From Bacteroides sp. An322 (GTDB taxonomy: Bacteria; Bacteroidota; Bacteroidia; Bacteroidales; Bacteroidaceae): a stretch of 44,461 nucleotides of DNA. This document shows positions 1 to 8,916 of this stretch, piece after piece (the first letter of the stretch is position 1; every line of letters begins with the position of its first letter). The translations under genes were made by a program, and so were the position numbers. The notes under the pieces were generated by a model, which ran no database searches, was not told where the DNA came from, and saw nothing but the letters and a program-made list of their open reading frames with translations. The stretch spans positions 1 through 44,461 of the forward strand of contig NZ_NFIN01000025.1 in assembly GCF_002161765.1 (NCBI RefSeq), read 5' to 3'.

Positions 1-90
1 ACCATCGATTATGAATTCCTTGCTGAAACCGCAGAAGCTATGGTACAGATTGCATTCATCCAAATCATGCTTAACAGATTTATCGAATGA
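1..90 (+). CDS. Probable transposase, C-terminal fragment (cut by window start)
   Basis: The first 29 codons are open and end in TGA at 88-90. The peptide ends LAETAEAMVQIAFIQIMLNR followed by FIE. This Glu/Ala-rich helix ending in IMLNRF resembles the C-termini of DDE transposases of the IS4/IS5 type, where a late Glu-containing helix closes the catalytic core. Only the tail is visible, so no catalytic residue or terminal inverted repeat can be checked. The family assignment is by eye and uncertain. Confidence 0.45.
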   Translation, partial: TIDYEFLAETAEAMVQIAFIQIMLNRFIE

Positions 91-107
91 AATCAAAACA
101 GCTTCTT

Positions 108-138
108 AATCTGCGTAAATCTGCGCTAATCTGCGTTT
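108..138. repeat. Single arm of the CGCAGATT inverted-repeat family
   Basis: Three tandem AATCTGCG words lie between the transposase tail and the YeiH gene. They match the right arms of the elements at 9735-9815, 20277-20355 and 26671-26764, but no left arm is present here. This is probably half an element, perhaps cut by the neighbouring insertion. Confidence 0.6.
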
Positions 139-157
139 AAATACTTCTTTGTGAAAA

Positions 158-1234
158 TCACATCAACGCCGGGACCAGCCATTTCGTGAGCAGGTATCCT
201 CCGCCTACCAGCCATACGTACAAAAGTCCGGCAAGGAGGAACGGTTTGGCTCCGGCTTGTTTGAACTTCTCGATGTTCGTATCGGTGCCCAATGCCGTCA
301 TAGCCATGGTCAGCATGAATGTATCGATGTATTCGATGGCACCGTTGAGCGGGATTTCCTTCACGCTCTCTACACCTAACAGGTATTGGAGGAACGAGTT
401 GAGGCAGATGATGCCGATGAATCCGAAGGCAAACCAGGGAATGGTGATTTTGCTCTTGCCCGAAGCGTTTCCGGCTTCCGCTGATTTGCGTTTGGCAAGC
501 GCGAAGCTCATAATGACCAATACCGGGGCGAGCATCATCACGCGGATCATTTTCGTAATAGTAGCCGTTCCGGCTATGCCCAAGGCATCGGTAGGGTCCA
601 TGGCATTCCCCGCTCCGGCTACGTGAGCCACTTCGTGAAGCGTGCTTCCGGTATAGATAGCCGTGCCGATATTGCCTAATGAATCCAATAATCCCGCACG
701 GTACATAATCGGGTAGAGGAACATCGATATTGTGCCGAAGATAACCACCGTAGATACGGCAATGGCGGTCTTATGCCCTTCGCATTTCACTACAGGCTCG
801 GCTCCCAATACCGCCGCGGCACCGCATATCGCGCTTCCGGTAGCGGTCATGAGCGAAGTGTCTTTATCCATTTTCAAGGCACGTCCTAACCATACGCCCA
901 GCCCGATGGTTCCGCATACGATAATGGTATCGATGATGATAGCTGGAAGCCCTACCGCCGCCACTTGCGTAAGGGTGAGGCGGAAACCGTAAAGCACGAT
1001 GCCCGCACGAAGGATTTGCTTGGTGCAGAACTTGATGCCCGGCACCCATGTTTCGGGCAAGCGGTTGCGTAAACTATTGGCATAGAGCATGCCTAAGATG
1101 ATTCCCACGATGAGCGGGCTGAACGAGAGACTCCGTACAAAGGGGATTTCGGCGATATAGAAAGCCGCGAATGAGAAGAGGGCGATAAGCAAGATACCGT
1201 GAAGGGTATTTCCTCTGGTTCCTTTTTCAAACAT
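158..1234 (-). CDS. YeiH/UPF0324 family putative anion exporter
   Basis: This is a 358-residue integral membrane protein with about ten hydrophobic helices and the family's Gly/Ala-rich cores (SAICGAAAVLGAEPV, GSTLHEVAHVAGAGNA). The UPF0324 family is annotated as a putative sulfate exporter, but the substrate is not firmly established. I chose the ATG at 1234 (MFEKGTRGN). The longer frame to 1264 begins with a TTG that lies inside the -7 promoter box at 1262-1269, so it would be leaderless. The gene is monocistronic, divergent from the M23 peptidase, and has the usual family length. Confidence 0.85.
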   Translation of the reverse strand: MFEKGTRGNTLHGILLIALFSFAAFYIAEIPFVRSLSFSPLIVGIILGMLYANSLRNRLPETWVPGIKFCTKQILRAGIVLYGFRLTLTQVAAVGLPAIIIDTIIVCGTIGLGVWLGRALKMDKDTSLMTATGSAICGAAAVLGAEPVVKCEGHKTAIAVSTVVIFGTISMFLYPIMYRAGLLDSLGNIGTAIYTGSTLHEVAHVAGAGNAMDPTDALGIAGTATITKMIRVMMLAPVLVIMSFALAKRKSAEAGNASGKSKITIPWFAFGFIGIICLNSFLQYLLGVESVKEIPLNGAIEYIDTFMLTMAMTALGTDTNIEKFKQAGAKPFLLAGLLYVWLVGGGYLLTKWLVPALM

Positions 1235-1261
1235 AATACGTATTGTTTTTAAATTAGGCTG

Positions 1262-1269
1262 CAAAGGTA
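1262..1269 (-). promoter_or_regulatory. Bacteroidetes -7 box for the YeiH gene
   Basis: The minus strand reads TACCTTTG, a full match to TAnnTTTG, 28 nt before the chosen start codon. It supports the shorter start. Confidence 0.6.
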
Positions 1270-1360
1270 GGGCTTTTTTGCGTATTCTTTAGCGGGGAAA
1301 GGCAAAAAGAGGAGGAAATAGTGGGAAGAATTTGCGAAAAGGTGTACGTTTTTTTTATGG

Positions 1361-1491
1361 AACACAGAGACACGGAGACACAGAGAAAACAAATATAGAG
1401 AAGACAAAGCTCACAGAGCCAGTCTTTTTCTCCGTGGACTTTGTCCTCTCTAATTTAAAATAAAAACTCAGTGCCTCTGTGTCTCTGTGTT
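1361..1491. repeat. Long inverted repeat, ACAGAGACAC family
   Basis: The left arm (AACACAGAGACACGGAGACA) pairs with the right arm ending GTGTCTCTGTGTT, around an AT-rich centre with a further inner pairing (AGACAAAG and CTTTGTC types). The related CGCAGAGACGC type is at 18642-18799 and 21698-21821. This copy sits between divergent genes, where a terminator would have no purpose. Confidence 0.75.
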
Positions 1492-1812
1492 CTATCAAAT
1501 CAAAAATTGCTATAATCACGCATGCCGCAAGCGGAAGAAGCGTGCCTCCGCTTGCAACATCCATGCATAAAGAGTCATACCTCACAGATTCATCATCCGT
1601 TCAGAAGAGGAGCAGTTCAAGTCCGTTTCCCTTTCCTTTTCTATTTGCGATAATTATATGTAATCCTATTGAAAACAAGTAAAAATGTAAAGAGAATCTT
1701 CGTATTAGGAAAGGTTTCCGGTTTACACTTCGGCTTTATCCGAAAGTTTTCAAATATACGAAAAAGTTAAATACTTTACAAATTCTATGACGTGTTTTTT
1801 GCAAGGAAATTG

Positions 1813-1820
1813 TATATTTG
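1813..1820 (+). promoter_or_regulatory. -7 box for the M23 peptidase gene
   Basis: TATATTTG matches TAnnTTTG exactly and ends 25 nt before the ATG at 1846. I see no clear -33 TTTG at the usual spacing. Confidence 0.5.
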
Positions 1821-1845
1821 CTCCCGTTTTCAAAAAGTTTAAAGA

Positions 1846-3516
1846 ATGAAGAGACAAATCATAATGGCACTGACATTGCTGGCGGTGCTTTCCCTTCGTG
1901 CGCAAGGAGAGATGAAAGCCGATTTCCGTTCGCCTTTCGATTTCCCGCTTCTGTTGAGCGCGAACTTCGGGGAATTGCGCCCCAATCATTTTCATAACGG
2001 ATTGGACATCAAGACCGGAGGCGTAACGGGCAAACCGATTCATAGTGTGGCGGAAGGCTATGTGTCGCGCGTCATGGTGCTGCACGGAGGATATGGGCAA
2101 GCCTTGTTCGTGACCCATCCCAACGGGTTTACTTCGGTGTACGGGCATGTGGTTTCGTTCGCTCCGAAGATTCAAGAATATGTCCGCAAGCATCAATACG
2201 AACACGAGACCTTCGTATGCGATATCCGTATCGAGCCGGGAGTGCTTCCCGTAGAAAAAGGTGAAATAATCGCCTTGAGCGGAAACGAAGGCGCATCGGC
2301 GGGTCCGCACCTGCATTTGGAATTGCGCCGGAATGATAACGGGGATTATGTCGACCCGATGCCTTACTTTCGGCGATACCTGAAAGATGACAAGGCACCC
2401 GTAGCGAGCCTGATAGGGATTTATCCCGTAAAAGGCAAAGGCGTGATAGAAGGAAGCCAGCGGCGCAAGTTGGTTGGAGCCGGAAACCTGAAGCAACGCT
2501 TTACGGCATGGGGTGAAATCTATACGGGCATTGCCGCTAAGGATTATATGAGCGGGACTTCTAATTTCTATGGCGTGCATTCGGTGACGCTTTATGTCGA
2601 TTCGGCTCAGGTTTTCCGGAGTCTGACCGATGAGGTCTCGGCAAACGAGAACCGGATGATAAACGGCTTTATCGATTACGGGGAATACGCGAAGACCCGC
2701 CGGCTGGTGATGCGCTCGTATAAGGCACCGGGCAATAGCTTGCGCTTGTTGGAAACGGATGACGCAAGGGGCATCGTTACGATAGACGAGGAGCGCGATT
2801 ATCATTTCCGTTATGTATTAGAGGATAATTTCGGGAACAAGCGTACATACCGCTTCACGGTGTCCGGAAAGCGGCAGGACATTCCTCCTTACAAACCTCA
2901 GGCGAAGCGGATGTTGCGTTGGAATCAGACCAATGTGGTGCAAGAACCGGGCTTGAACTTAGTGGTGCCGAAAGGAATGGTGTATGAAGATACAGAGTTA
3001 GATACCCGTGTGGTGAGCGATAGCGGGCGGGTATCGTTCGATTATGTGCTCGATGCAGGACCTACGCCTCTGCACGGCTTTTGCCCCTTAGAGATAGGGG
3101 TGCGCCGGTTGCCCGTGGCGGATACCTCGAAATATTACATCGAGCAACGCGTGGGCAAGTGGAAGGCATCGGTAGGAGGCGAATATGCCGACGGATGGGT
3201 AAGGGCGAAAGTCCGCACGCTCGGCACGTTCTCGGTGCAGATAGATACCGTCGCTCCCCGCATCACTCCGTTGGGGCAAGGCTCTTGGCGGACCAACCGG
3301 AATATCCGCTTCCGCGTAAGCGATACGCAGACCGGCATCGCCTCGTATAAGGTGTATGTGGATGGAGAGTTCGTCTTGTTCGGATTGAAGAAGGGCATCT
3401 TGGTTATTCAAGACCCGCAACGGATAAAGAAAGGAGTCCCTCATCCTCATCGGCTGGAAGTAATCGTAAGAGACGGATGCGGGAACGAGGCGCGTGAGGA
3501 GTATGAATTCAATTAA
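1846..3516 (+). CDS. M23 family (LytM-type) metallopeptidase
   Basis: This 556-residue protein has a signal peptide (residues 1-20, ending LRAQG), so it acts in the periplasm, probably on peptidoglycan cross-bridges. The LytM zinc site is visible: H50xxxD54 (HNGLD), YGH at 99-101 and the HLH motif at 155-157 in SAGPHLHLEL. After the catalytic domain (about 30-180) there are some 370 residues of beta-rich sequence with Ig-like spacing (VDSAQVFRSL, VRDGCGNEAREEYEF). These probably act as substrate- or partner-binding domains. The gene appears monocistronic with its own -7 box. Family assignment is firm; the exact bond cleaved is not known from sequence. Confidence 0.9.
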   Translation: MKRQIIMALTLLAVLSLRAQGEMKADFRSPFDFPLLLSANFGELRPNHFHNGLDIKTGGVTGKPIHSVAEGYVSRVMVLHGGYGQALFVTHPNGFTSVYGHVVSFAPKIQEYVRKHQYEHETFVCDIRIEPGVLPVEKGEIIALSGNEGASAGPHLHLELRRNDNGDYVDPMPYFRRYLKDDKAPVASLIGIYPVKGKGVIEGSQRRKLVGAGNLKQRFTAWGEIYTGIAAKDYMSGTSNFYGVHSVTLYVDSAQVFRSLTDEVSANENRMINGFIDYGEYAKTRRLVMRSYKAPGNSLRLLETDDARGIVTIDEERDYHFRYVLEDNFGNKRTYRFTVSGKRQDIPPYKPQAKRMLRWNQTNVVQEPGLNLVVPKGMVYEDTELDTRVVSDSGRVSFDYVLDAGPTPLHGFCPLEIGVRRLPVADTSKYYIEQRVGKWKASVGGEYADGWVRAKVRTLGTFSVQIDTVAPRITPLGQGSWRTNRNIRFRVSDTQTGIASYKVYVDGEFVLFGLKKGILVIQDPQRIKKGVPHPHRLEVIVRDGCGNEAREEYEFN

Positions 3517-3611
3517 AAATTAAAAGTTAAAAATTAAAAGTTGTCCGTGCGGCATCCTAATTCTAATTCTCAACTTTTAATTTTCTCTGTGTCTTCGTGC
3601 CTCTGTGTTCG
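3517..3611. repeat. AT-rich inverted repeat plus a single CTCTGTGTC arm
   Basis: AAAATTAAAAGTTG is answered by CAACTTTTAATTTT (3571-3584) around GTCCGTGCGGCAT. A single arm of the ACAGAGACAC family follows (CTCTGTGTCTTCGTGCCTCT, 3586-3605). Together they fill the space between the M23 and C69 genes. A terminator role for the hairpin is possible. Confidence 0.6.
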
Positions 3612-3639
3612 ATTTTAATTAATAATATAATTATAACAA

Positions 3640-5286
3640 ATGAGAAAAAAGATTGGATTAATCGCCATGCTATTGGCGATATGTGTGATGAACGGTTGGG
3701 CTTGCACCAACCTGATTGTCGGCAAGAAAGCCTCTGCCGACGGGTCGGTAATCGTCTCTTATTCGGCGGATTCGTATGGCATGTTCGGATTCTTGTGCCA
3801 TTATCCGGCGATGACGCACGAAGCGGGAGCCATGCGCCCCATTTACGAATGGGACACCGGCAAGTACTTAGGTCAGATTAAGGAAGCGAAGCAGACCTAT
3901 AATGTCATCGGGAACATGAACGAGTTTCAGGTGACGATAGGCGAGACCACTTTCGGCGGACGCCCCGAACTGGTGGACACAACGGGCATCATGGATTATG
4001 GAAGCCTGATTTACGTGGCTCTCCAACGCTCGCGCACCGCAAAGGAAGCCATTAAGGTAATGACCGACTTGGTAAAGGAGTACGGGTATTACAGCAGCGG
4101 AGAATCATTCTCTATCGCCGACCCGAACGAGGTTTGGATTATGGAGATGATAGGAAAAGGACCCGGTGTGAAGGGTGCCGTATGGGTTGCGGTGCGCATT
4201 CCCGATGATTGCATCGCGGCACATGCCAACCAAAGCCGTATCCATAAGTTCGACCTGAACGATAAGGACAATTGCCTCTACTCGCCCGATGTGATTTCCT
4301 TCGCCCGCGAGAAGGGATATTTCGACGGGATGAACAAGGACTTCAGCTTTGCCGATGCCTATTGCCCGCTGGATTTCAGCGGACTTCGTGCGTGCGAAGC
4401 CCGTGTGTGGAGTTTCTATAATATGTTCAGCAAAACCACTGGTCAGGCATACCTTCCCTATATCCAGGGGCAAAGCAAAGAGCCGATGCCGCTTTACGTG
4501 AAGCCCGACCGCAAGGTGTCTGTCCGTGATATCCAGCACGCCATGCGCGACCATTACGAAGGCACTCCCCTCGACATTACGAACGATTTGGGTGCCGGAG
4601 CGTTCCGGATGCCTTACCGCTTGTCTCCGCTGACTTTCGAAGTGGACGGGCAAGAATATTTCAACGAGCGTCCTATCTCGACCCAGCAAAGTGCCTTTAC
4701 GTTTGTATCCCAGATGCGTTCCACGATGCCCGACGCCATTGGCGGTGTCTTGTGGTTCGGCTTGGACGATGCGAACATGACGGTTTTCACTCCCGTGTAT
4801 TGCAATACCGATAAGGTGCCGGCTTCGTATGCCGAAGGAGAGGGCGATTGCGTGACGTTCTCATGGAACTCGGCGTTCTGGATTTATAATTGGGTGGCGG
4901 ATATGATTCGTCCGCGCTATAGCCTGATGATAGAGGATATGCGCACCGTTCAGAACTCATTGGAAGACATGTACGCCGATGTGCAAGCCGGAATAGAAAG
5001 CACCGCTATGAAGCTCTATGCCGACAATCCGCAAAAGGCAAAGGACTTCCTGACCAATTACACGGGTATGAGCGCCCAGTCGGCGGTAGACGCATGGAAG
5101 AAGTTAGGCGAGTTCCTCATCGTGCGTTATAATGATGGTGTAGTGAAGCGTGTAAAGAACGGCAAGCTCGTGCGTCCCGAAACCGGCAATTCCGCACCCC
5201 TCGACCGTCCCGGCTATCCCCAAGAGTTCCTGAAAGAACTGGTGAAATCCACCGGAGAGCGGTATAAGGTGATTGACTTGAAATAA
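3640..5286 (+). CDS. C69 family dipeptidase
   Basis: This is a 548-residue exported N-terminal-nucleophile hydrolase. After the hydrophobic leader the sequence reads NGWACTNLIVGKKASADGS. Cys22 in the A-C-T-N-L context is the expected catalytic nucleophile of the C69/U34 dipeptidase family, exposed by leader removal. Other family blocks are GRPELVDTTGIMDYGSLIYV and GESFSIADPNEVWIMEMIGK. The protein probably trims dipeptides in the periplasm or cell envelope. It follows the M23 gene on the same strand, separated by 123 bp of repeat, so co-transcription is uncertain. Confidence 0.9.
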   Translation: MRKKIGLIAMLLAICVMNGWACTNLIVGKKASADGSVIVSYSADSYGMFGFLCHYPAMTHEAGAMRPIYEWDTGKYLGQIKEAKQTYNVIGNMNEFQVTIGETTFGGRPELVDTTGIMDYGSLIYVALQRSRTAKEAIKVMTDLVKEYGYYSSGESFSIADPNEVWIMEMIGKGPGVKGAVWVAVRIPDDCIAAHANQSRIHKFDLNDKDNCLYSPDVISFAREKGYFDGMNKDFSFADAYCPLDFSGLRACEARVWSFYNMFSKTTGQAYLPYIQGQSKEPMPLYVKPDRKVSVRDIQHAMRDHYEGTPLDITNDLGAGAFRMPYRLSPLTFEVDGQEYFNERPISTQQSAFTFVSQMRSTMPDAIGGVLWFGLDDANMTVFTPVYCNTDKVPASYAEGEGDCVTFSWNSAFWIYNWVADMIRPRYSLMIEDMRTVQNSLEDMYADVQAGIESTAMKLYADNPQKAKDFLTNYTGMSAQSAVDAWKKLGEFLIVRYNDGVVKRVKNGKLVRPETGNSAPLDRPGYPQEFLKELVKSTGERYKVIDLK

Positions 5287-5340
5287 TCGGAAACTGATTT
5301 GTCATTCGGAGTGCCTGTTTATGTTGACAAAGTCTTTTCA

Positions 5341-5430
5341 CGAAGCAGGCTTCATCAGCCTTCGAAGCCGTATGCATCGGGCGATGCAGCCTGCTTCGAT
5401 GGGCGATGAAGCTATATGCATTTTTGTCAG
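5341..5430 (-). repeat. Copy 1 of a GCTTCATC / CTGACAAAAATGCATA repeat family
   Basis: The minus strand reads CTGACAAAAATGCATATAGC and continues TTCATCGCCCATCGAAGC. The same core occurs at 23545 and 41190. The element is internally self-complementary (GAAGCAGGCTTC, GCATCGGGCGATGC). It lies between the convergent C69 gene and the gene ending at 5459. Confidence 0.65.
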
Positions 5431-5458
5431 TAGTTGTATGCCAATATGGCGGTTGGCG

Positions 5459-6388
5459 TTATAAGTATCTTCCGGTCATGTAATCACAATATTTTTCATT
5501 TCCTTCGTAAAAATCGTTGGCGAGTTTGGCTATTACTTCCTGGTAAGTGATGTGGCGGAAGTCGATGAAATCTTTCTCGGCGATTTTGGCGAATTCTTCT
5601 ATTTCGTTCCGGTGTGCGGCTCCGTCTCTTCCCAGTGTGTCATACCAAAGATAGACAAGAAAAAAGCGGCGTTGCACGGTATATTTCATCGTTTGGGTCA
5701 CGACCCGTATCGGTTCTTCATAGGCTTTTCTCAATACGATAATGTCTTTTATCAACCGGGCTACATCCAAGTGGCGGAACCAGTAATTGTGTGGCGAGAT
5801 TTCTTTTGCCAGTTCGCGCAGGTTGGGTAGTTTTTTCCAAAAAGATTCATGCTCGATGTATTTGCTTTCCAGCCCTTTATAGATGTCCCTGTAGGGCTCG
5901 GTGAATTGGGTTTCGATAGCGAAATCGAATCCGGCATTGATAAGCACGTCTATCGTGACCGGGTGAGGAAAAATGGCTTTGTGTGCATCGAATTCGAACT
6001 TTTGCTTCAATTTGACCGGATAAAGAAGCGGGGTATCTACGGAGATTGCTTCCGGAAGTTTGCTTCCTAAGTTCTTTATCTGTTTAGCCGAATTGTTTCT
6101 TGAAGGCAAGCGGAGGGCATTCAATAAAGGGTGAACGTCTTTTCCTTGCCAATATTGGAAGAGGTTGAGGCAGGCGGCAGAAGTCGAACAGAGTTGTTTC
6201 ATTTCTTTTTTATCGATTTTCCCGAAAAGTTTGGCATTCTTTTCCGATAAAGGTTCGAAAAGATTTAGATTGAATTCGGCAAGATAATCCGTTTCGTATT
6301 CGTTTCCTGCAAATTCAGATGTCAATGCGATTCCATTCCGTTTAGCCCAATTCCGTTGCTTTGATTTGATAAATGCGATTCCGTTCAT
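5459..6388 (-). CDS. Conserved hypothetical protein, possible PGN_0703-like restriction endonuclease
   Basis: This 309-residue soluble protein has no signal peptide or membrane segment. Its overall look (long alpha/beta protein, central VTIDVLINAGFDFAIETQFTEPYRD, later FFLVYLWYDTLGRDGAAHRNEIEEF) reminds me of the PGN_0703-like putative restriction endonucleases of Bacteroidetes. There, a Glu-x-Gln/Lys strand would contribute to a PD-(D/E)XK-type site; IETQ at about 155 is a candidate. I cannot verify this without a profile search. The gene stands alone, convergent to the C69 gene, with no methyltransferase nearby, so a classical restriction-modification pair is not supported. Confidence 0.6.
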   Translation of the reverse strand: MNGIAFIKSKQRNWAKRNGIALTSEFAGNEYETDYLAEFNLNLFEPLSEKNAKLFGKIDKKEMKQLCSTSAACLNLFQYWQGKDVHPLLNALRLPSRNNSAKQIKNLGSKLPEAISVDTPLLYPVKLKQKFEFDAHKAIFPHPVTIDVLINAGFDFAIETQFTEPYRDIYKGLESKYIEHESFWKKLPNLRELAKEISPHNYWFRHLDVARLIKDIIVLRKAYEEPIRVVTQTMKYTVQRRFFLVYLWYDTLGRDGAAHRNEIEEFAKIAEKDFIDFRHITYQEVIAKLANDFYEGNEKYCDYMTGRYL

Positions 6389-6712
6389 GATTCCGTTTTT
6401 AGTTTATAATTGCTAATACGAAATTCAAATTTTACGGAATGGGGAAATGAAACACTTTTTTGCATATTGCGTGAGGCTGATAATGTCTTATTGCTTTCAT
6501 TAGTAATGATTTGTGTGGTAATGTTTTAAATCTTTGAGAATTTTCCGTTAACATTATTTATGTTATTCGAGTGGGATAATCTCCTTGAATCTCCCTGATT
6601 CTTGGTTCGGAGTATTTTATAAATCTTTCTTGTAGGAGCGGAAAAATCATTGGTTTGTAATGTGGAAACGGAAGATATTCGTTACCTTTGCACGCTGAAA
6701 ATTAAAACCGTT
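6389..6712. other. 324-bp divergent intergenic region
   Basis: The DNA is AT-rich and without a recognisable repeat. The only clear signal is the potA -7 box at 6683-6690. I see no clear promoter for the minus-strand gene starting at 6388. Confidence 0.5.
6683..6690 (+). promoter_or_regulatory. -7 box of the pot operon
   Basis: TACCTTTG matches TAnnTTTG and lies 22 nt before the ATG at 6713. It excludes the in-frame TTG at 6650 as a start, because that codon lies upstream of the promoter. Confidence 0.65.
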
Positions 6713-8101
6713 ATGCAAACCAGTAGCAGACCGATTATTGAAATAAAGAACGTATCCAAATATTTCGGCGAGAAGACCGCGCTCGACCACGTCAACTTGT
6801 ATGTCCGCAAGGGCGAGTTTCTTACCATTTTGGGGCCTTCGGGATGTGGAAAGACCACGTTGCTCCGTCTGTTGGCGGGATTCCAGACGGCTTCGGAAGG
6901 CGAGATTTACATTGGTGGAAACGAGGTGACACAGACTCCTCCTTACTGTCGTCCGATTAATACCGTGTTTCAGAAATATGCCTTGTTCCCTCACCTGAAC
7001 GTGTATGACAACATCGCTTTCGGATTGAAACTGAAGAAAATGCCTCGTGCCGACATGGAACGGAAAGTGAAGGCAGCATTGCGCATGGTGGGGATGACCG
7101 ATTATGAATACCGTGATGTGGATTCGCTTTCGGGAGGCCAGCAGCAACGGGTGGCTATTGCCCGTGCTATCGTAAACGAGCCTGAAGTGTTGCTTCTCGA
7201 TGAACCGCTTGCCGCGCTCGACCTGAAGATGCGTAAGGATATGCAAATGGAACTGAAGGAGATGCACCGCCGTTTGGGCATCACTTTCGTCTATGTCACC
7301 CATGATCAGGAAGAGGCATTGACCTTGAGCGATACCATTGTGGTGATGAGCGAGGGGCGCATCCAGCAAATCGGCACGCCTACCGATATTTATAATGAAC
7401 CGGTCAACTCGTTTGTGGCAGACTTTATCGGCGAGAGCAATATCCTGAACGGTACGATGGTCTGCGACCGCTTGGTGCGTTTTTGCGGCCACGAGTTCGA
7501 ATGTGTGGATGAGGGTTTCGGCGAAGAAGCTCCCGTCGATGTGGTGATTCGTCCCGAAGACTTGTATATCTTCCCGGTGTCTGATAAAGCCCAGTTGAAG
7601 GGCGTGGTTCAATCGTGCATCTTCAAGGGCGTACATTATGAAATGGCGGTGGCGGTAGACGATTACGAGTTCATCGTGCAAGATTATCACGCTTTCGAGG
7701 CGGGCATGGAAGTAGGTTTGCTGGTCAAGCCCGATGACATCCACATCATGAAGAAAGAACGTCTGTGCAATACTTTCGAGGCGAAGATTGCAGACGAGAC
7801 CCATGTAGAGTTTTTGGGATGTACGTTCGAATGCCTTCCTTCGGCTATCCCCGCTTCGTTGCAGAGCGGGCAGGAAGTCAAGGTAGAGGTGGATTTCGAT
7901 AAAGTCGTTCTTCAGGATAACGAAGAAGACGGTATGCTTACGGGCGAAGTGAAATTCATTCTCTATAAAGGAAACCACTATCACCTGACGGTACTTTCCG
8001 ACTGGGACGAGAATGTGTATGTCGATACCAACGATGTATGGGATGACGGCGACCGTGTGGGAATCACCATTCCTCCCGAAGCCATTCGTGTTTGTATGTA
8101 A
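6713..8101 (+). CDS. potA: Spermidine/putrescine ABC transporter ATP-binding protein
   Basis: This 462-residue cytoplasmic ATPase energises polyamine uptake. Visible ABC motifs are Walker [10 protein letters not shown] (41-49), the Q-loop FQKYALFPH, signature LSGGQQQR (139-146), Walker B VLLLDEP (159-165) and the switch His in VTHDQEEA. The C-terminal region carries OB/TOBE-type sequence ([26 protein letters not shown]). It is longer than E. coli PotA (378 residues), and the C-terminal half seems to hold two TOBE-like segments (about 265-345 and 375-460). It is the first gene of potABCD, followed by potB after 11 nt. Confidence 0.93.
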   Translation: MQTSSRPIIEIKNVSKYFGEKTALDHVNLYVRKGEFLTILGPSGCGKTTLLRLLAGFQTASEGEIYIGGNEVTQTPPYCRPINTVFQKYALFPHLNVYDNIAFGLKLKKMPRADMERKVKAALRMVGMTDYEYRDVDSLSGGQQQRVAIARAIVNEPEVLLLDEPLAALDLKMRKDMQMELKEMHRRLGITFVYVTHDQEEALTLSDTIVVMSEGRIQQIGTPTDIYNEPVNSFVADFIGESNILNGTMVCDRLVRFCGHEFECVDEGFGEEAPVDVVIRPEDLYIFPVSDKAQLKGVVQSCIFKGVHYEMAVAVDDYEFIVQDYHAFEAGMEVGLLVKPDDIHIMKKERLCNTFEAKIADETHVEFLGCTFECLPSAIPASLQSGQEVKVEVDFDKVVLQDNEEDGMLTGEVKFILYKGNHYHLTVLSDWDENVYVDTNDVWDDGDRVGITIPPEAIRVCM

Positions 8102-8112
8102 ATAAGAAGCAA

Positions 8113-8916
8113 ATGACAAAATTTATCCGGTTTATATCTTCGCGGAAAAGCTGGGCGTTGCCTTACCTCCTCTTTTCCATTCTGTTTGTGATTGTCCCCT
8201 TGGTGCTCATTGTCGTATATGCCTTTACCGACGATGCGGGACACTTGACGTTGGAGAACTTCAGTAAGTTCTTCGAGCATCCCGAAGCGGTCAATACGTT
8301 TGTCTATTCCATTGGGATAGCGATGATTACCACCATCGGGTGCATTCTTTTGGGCTATCCTGCCGCTTGGATATTGAGCAATTGCAAGAAGTTAGGATAT
8401 GCCCGCACGCTCATCATGTTGTTTATTCTCCCCATGTGGGTCAACATCCTTGTGCGTACGCTTGCCACGGTGGCTTTATTCGATTTTTGCCGCTTGCCTT
8501 TGGGCGAGGGTGCGTTGATATTCGGCATGATTTACAATTTCATCCCCTTTATGATTTACCCCATTTACAATACGCTTCAGAAAATGGACCGGAGTTATAT
8601 CGAGGCGGCGCAAGACTTGGGAGCCAGTTCGTTCCAAGTGTTCTGGAAGGTGGTGTTCCCGCTTTCGATGCCCGGTGTGGTGAGCGGTGTCATGATGGTG
8701 TTCATGCCTACCATTTCCACTTTTGCTATCGCCGAATTGCTTACCATGAACAACATCAAGCTCTTCGGTACCACCATTCAGGAAAACATCAACAACAGTT
8801 TGTGGAATTACGGGGCGGCACTTTCCCTCATTATGCTGTTCCTCATAGCCGCCACTTCGCTCTTCAGTGCCGAAGATAAGGGCGAGACGGAGAAAGGAGG
8901 AGGTGTGACATGGTAA
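8113..8916 (+). CDS. potB: Polyamine ABC transporter permease
   Basis: This 267-residue inner-membrane permease has about six helices. The EAA loop that docks on the ATPase is clear (EAAQDLGASSFQVFWKVVFP). The start at ATG 8113 (MTKFIRF) has AAGAAG ahead of it; a TTG at 8092 inside potA is less likely. The C-terminus (EDKGETEKGGGVTW) overlaps potC by 7 nt, indicating translational coupling. Confidence 0.92.
   Translation: MTKFIRFISSRKSWALPYLLFSILFVIVPLVLIVVYAFTDDAGHLTLENFSKFFEHPEAVNTFVYSIGIAMITTIGCILLGYPAAWILSNCKKLGYARTLIMLFILPMWVNILVRTLATVALFDFCRLPLGEGALIFGMIYNFIPFMIYPIYNTLQKMDRSYIEAAQDLGASSFQVFWKVVFPLSMPGVVSGVMMVFMPTISTFAIAELLTMNNIKLFGTTIQENINNSLWNYGAALSLIMLFLIAATSLFSAEDKGETEKGGGVTW

Larger units (their letters stand above)
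1235..1845. other. 611-bp divergent intergenic region
   Basis: The region lies between two divergent genes. It holds the YeiH -7 box, a long inverted repeat (1361-1491), a short perfect hairpin (GCAAGCGGA at 1527-1535 pairing with TCCGCTTGC at 1547-1555) and the -7 box of the M23 gene at 1813-1820. Small open frames over the repeat have no coding signature and I do not call them. Confidence 0.6.

Noticed and set aside
6647..8119. 490-codon open frame antisense to potA
   Set aside because: PotA on the plus strand has all ABC motifs; the antisense frame is a His-rich shadow.
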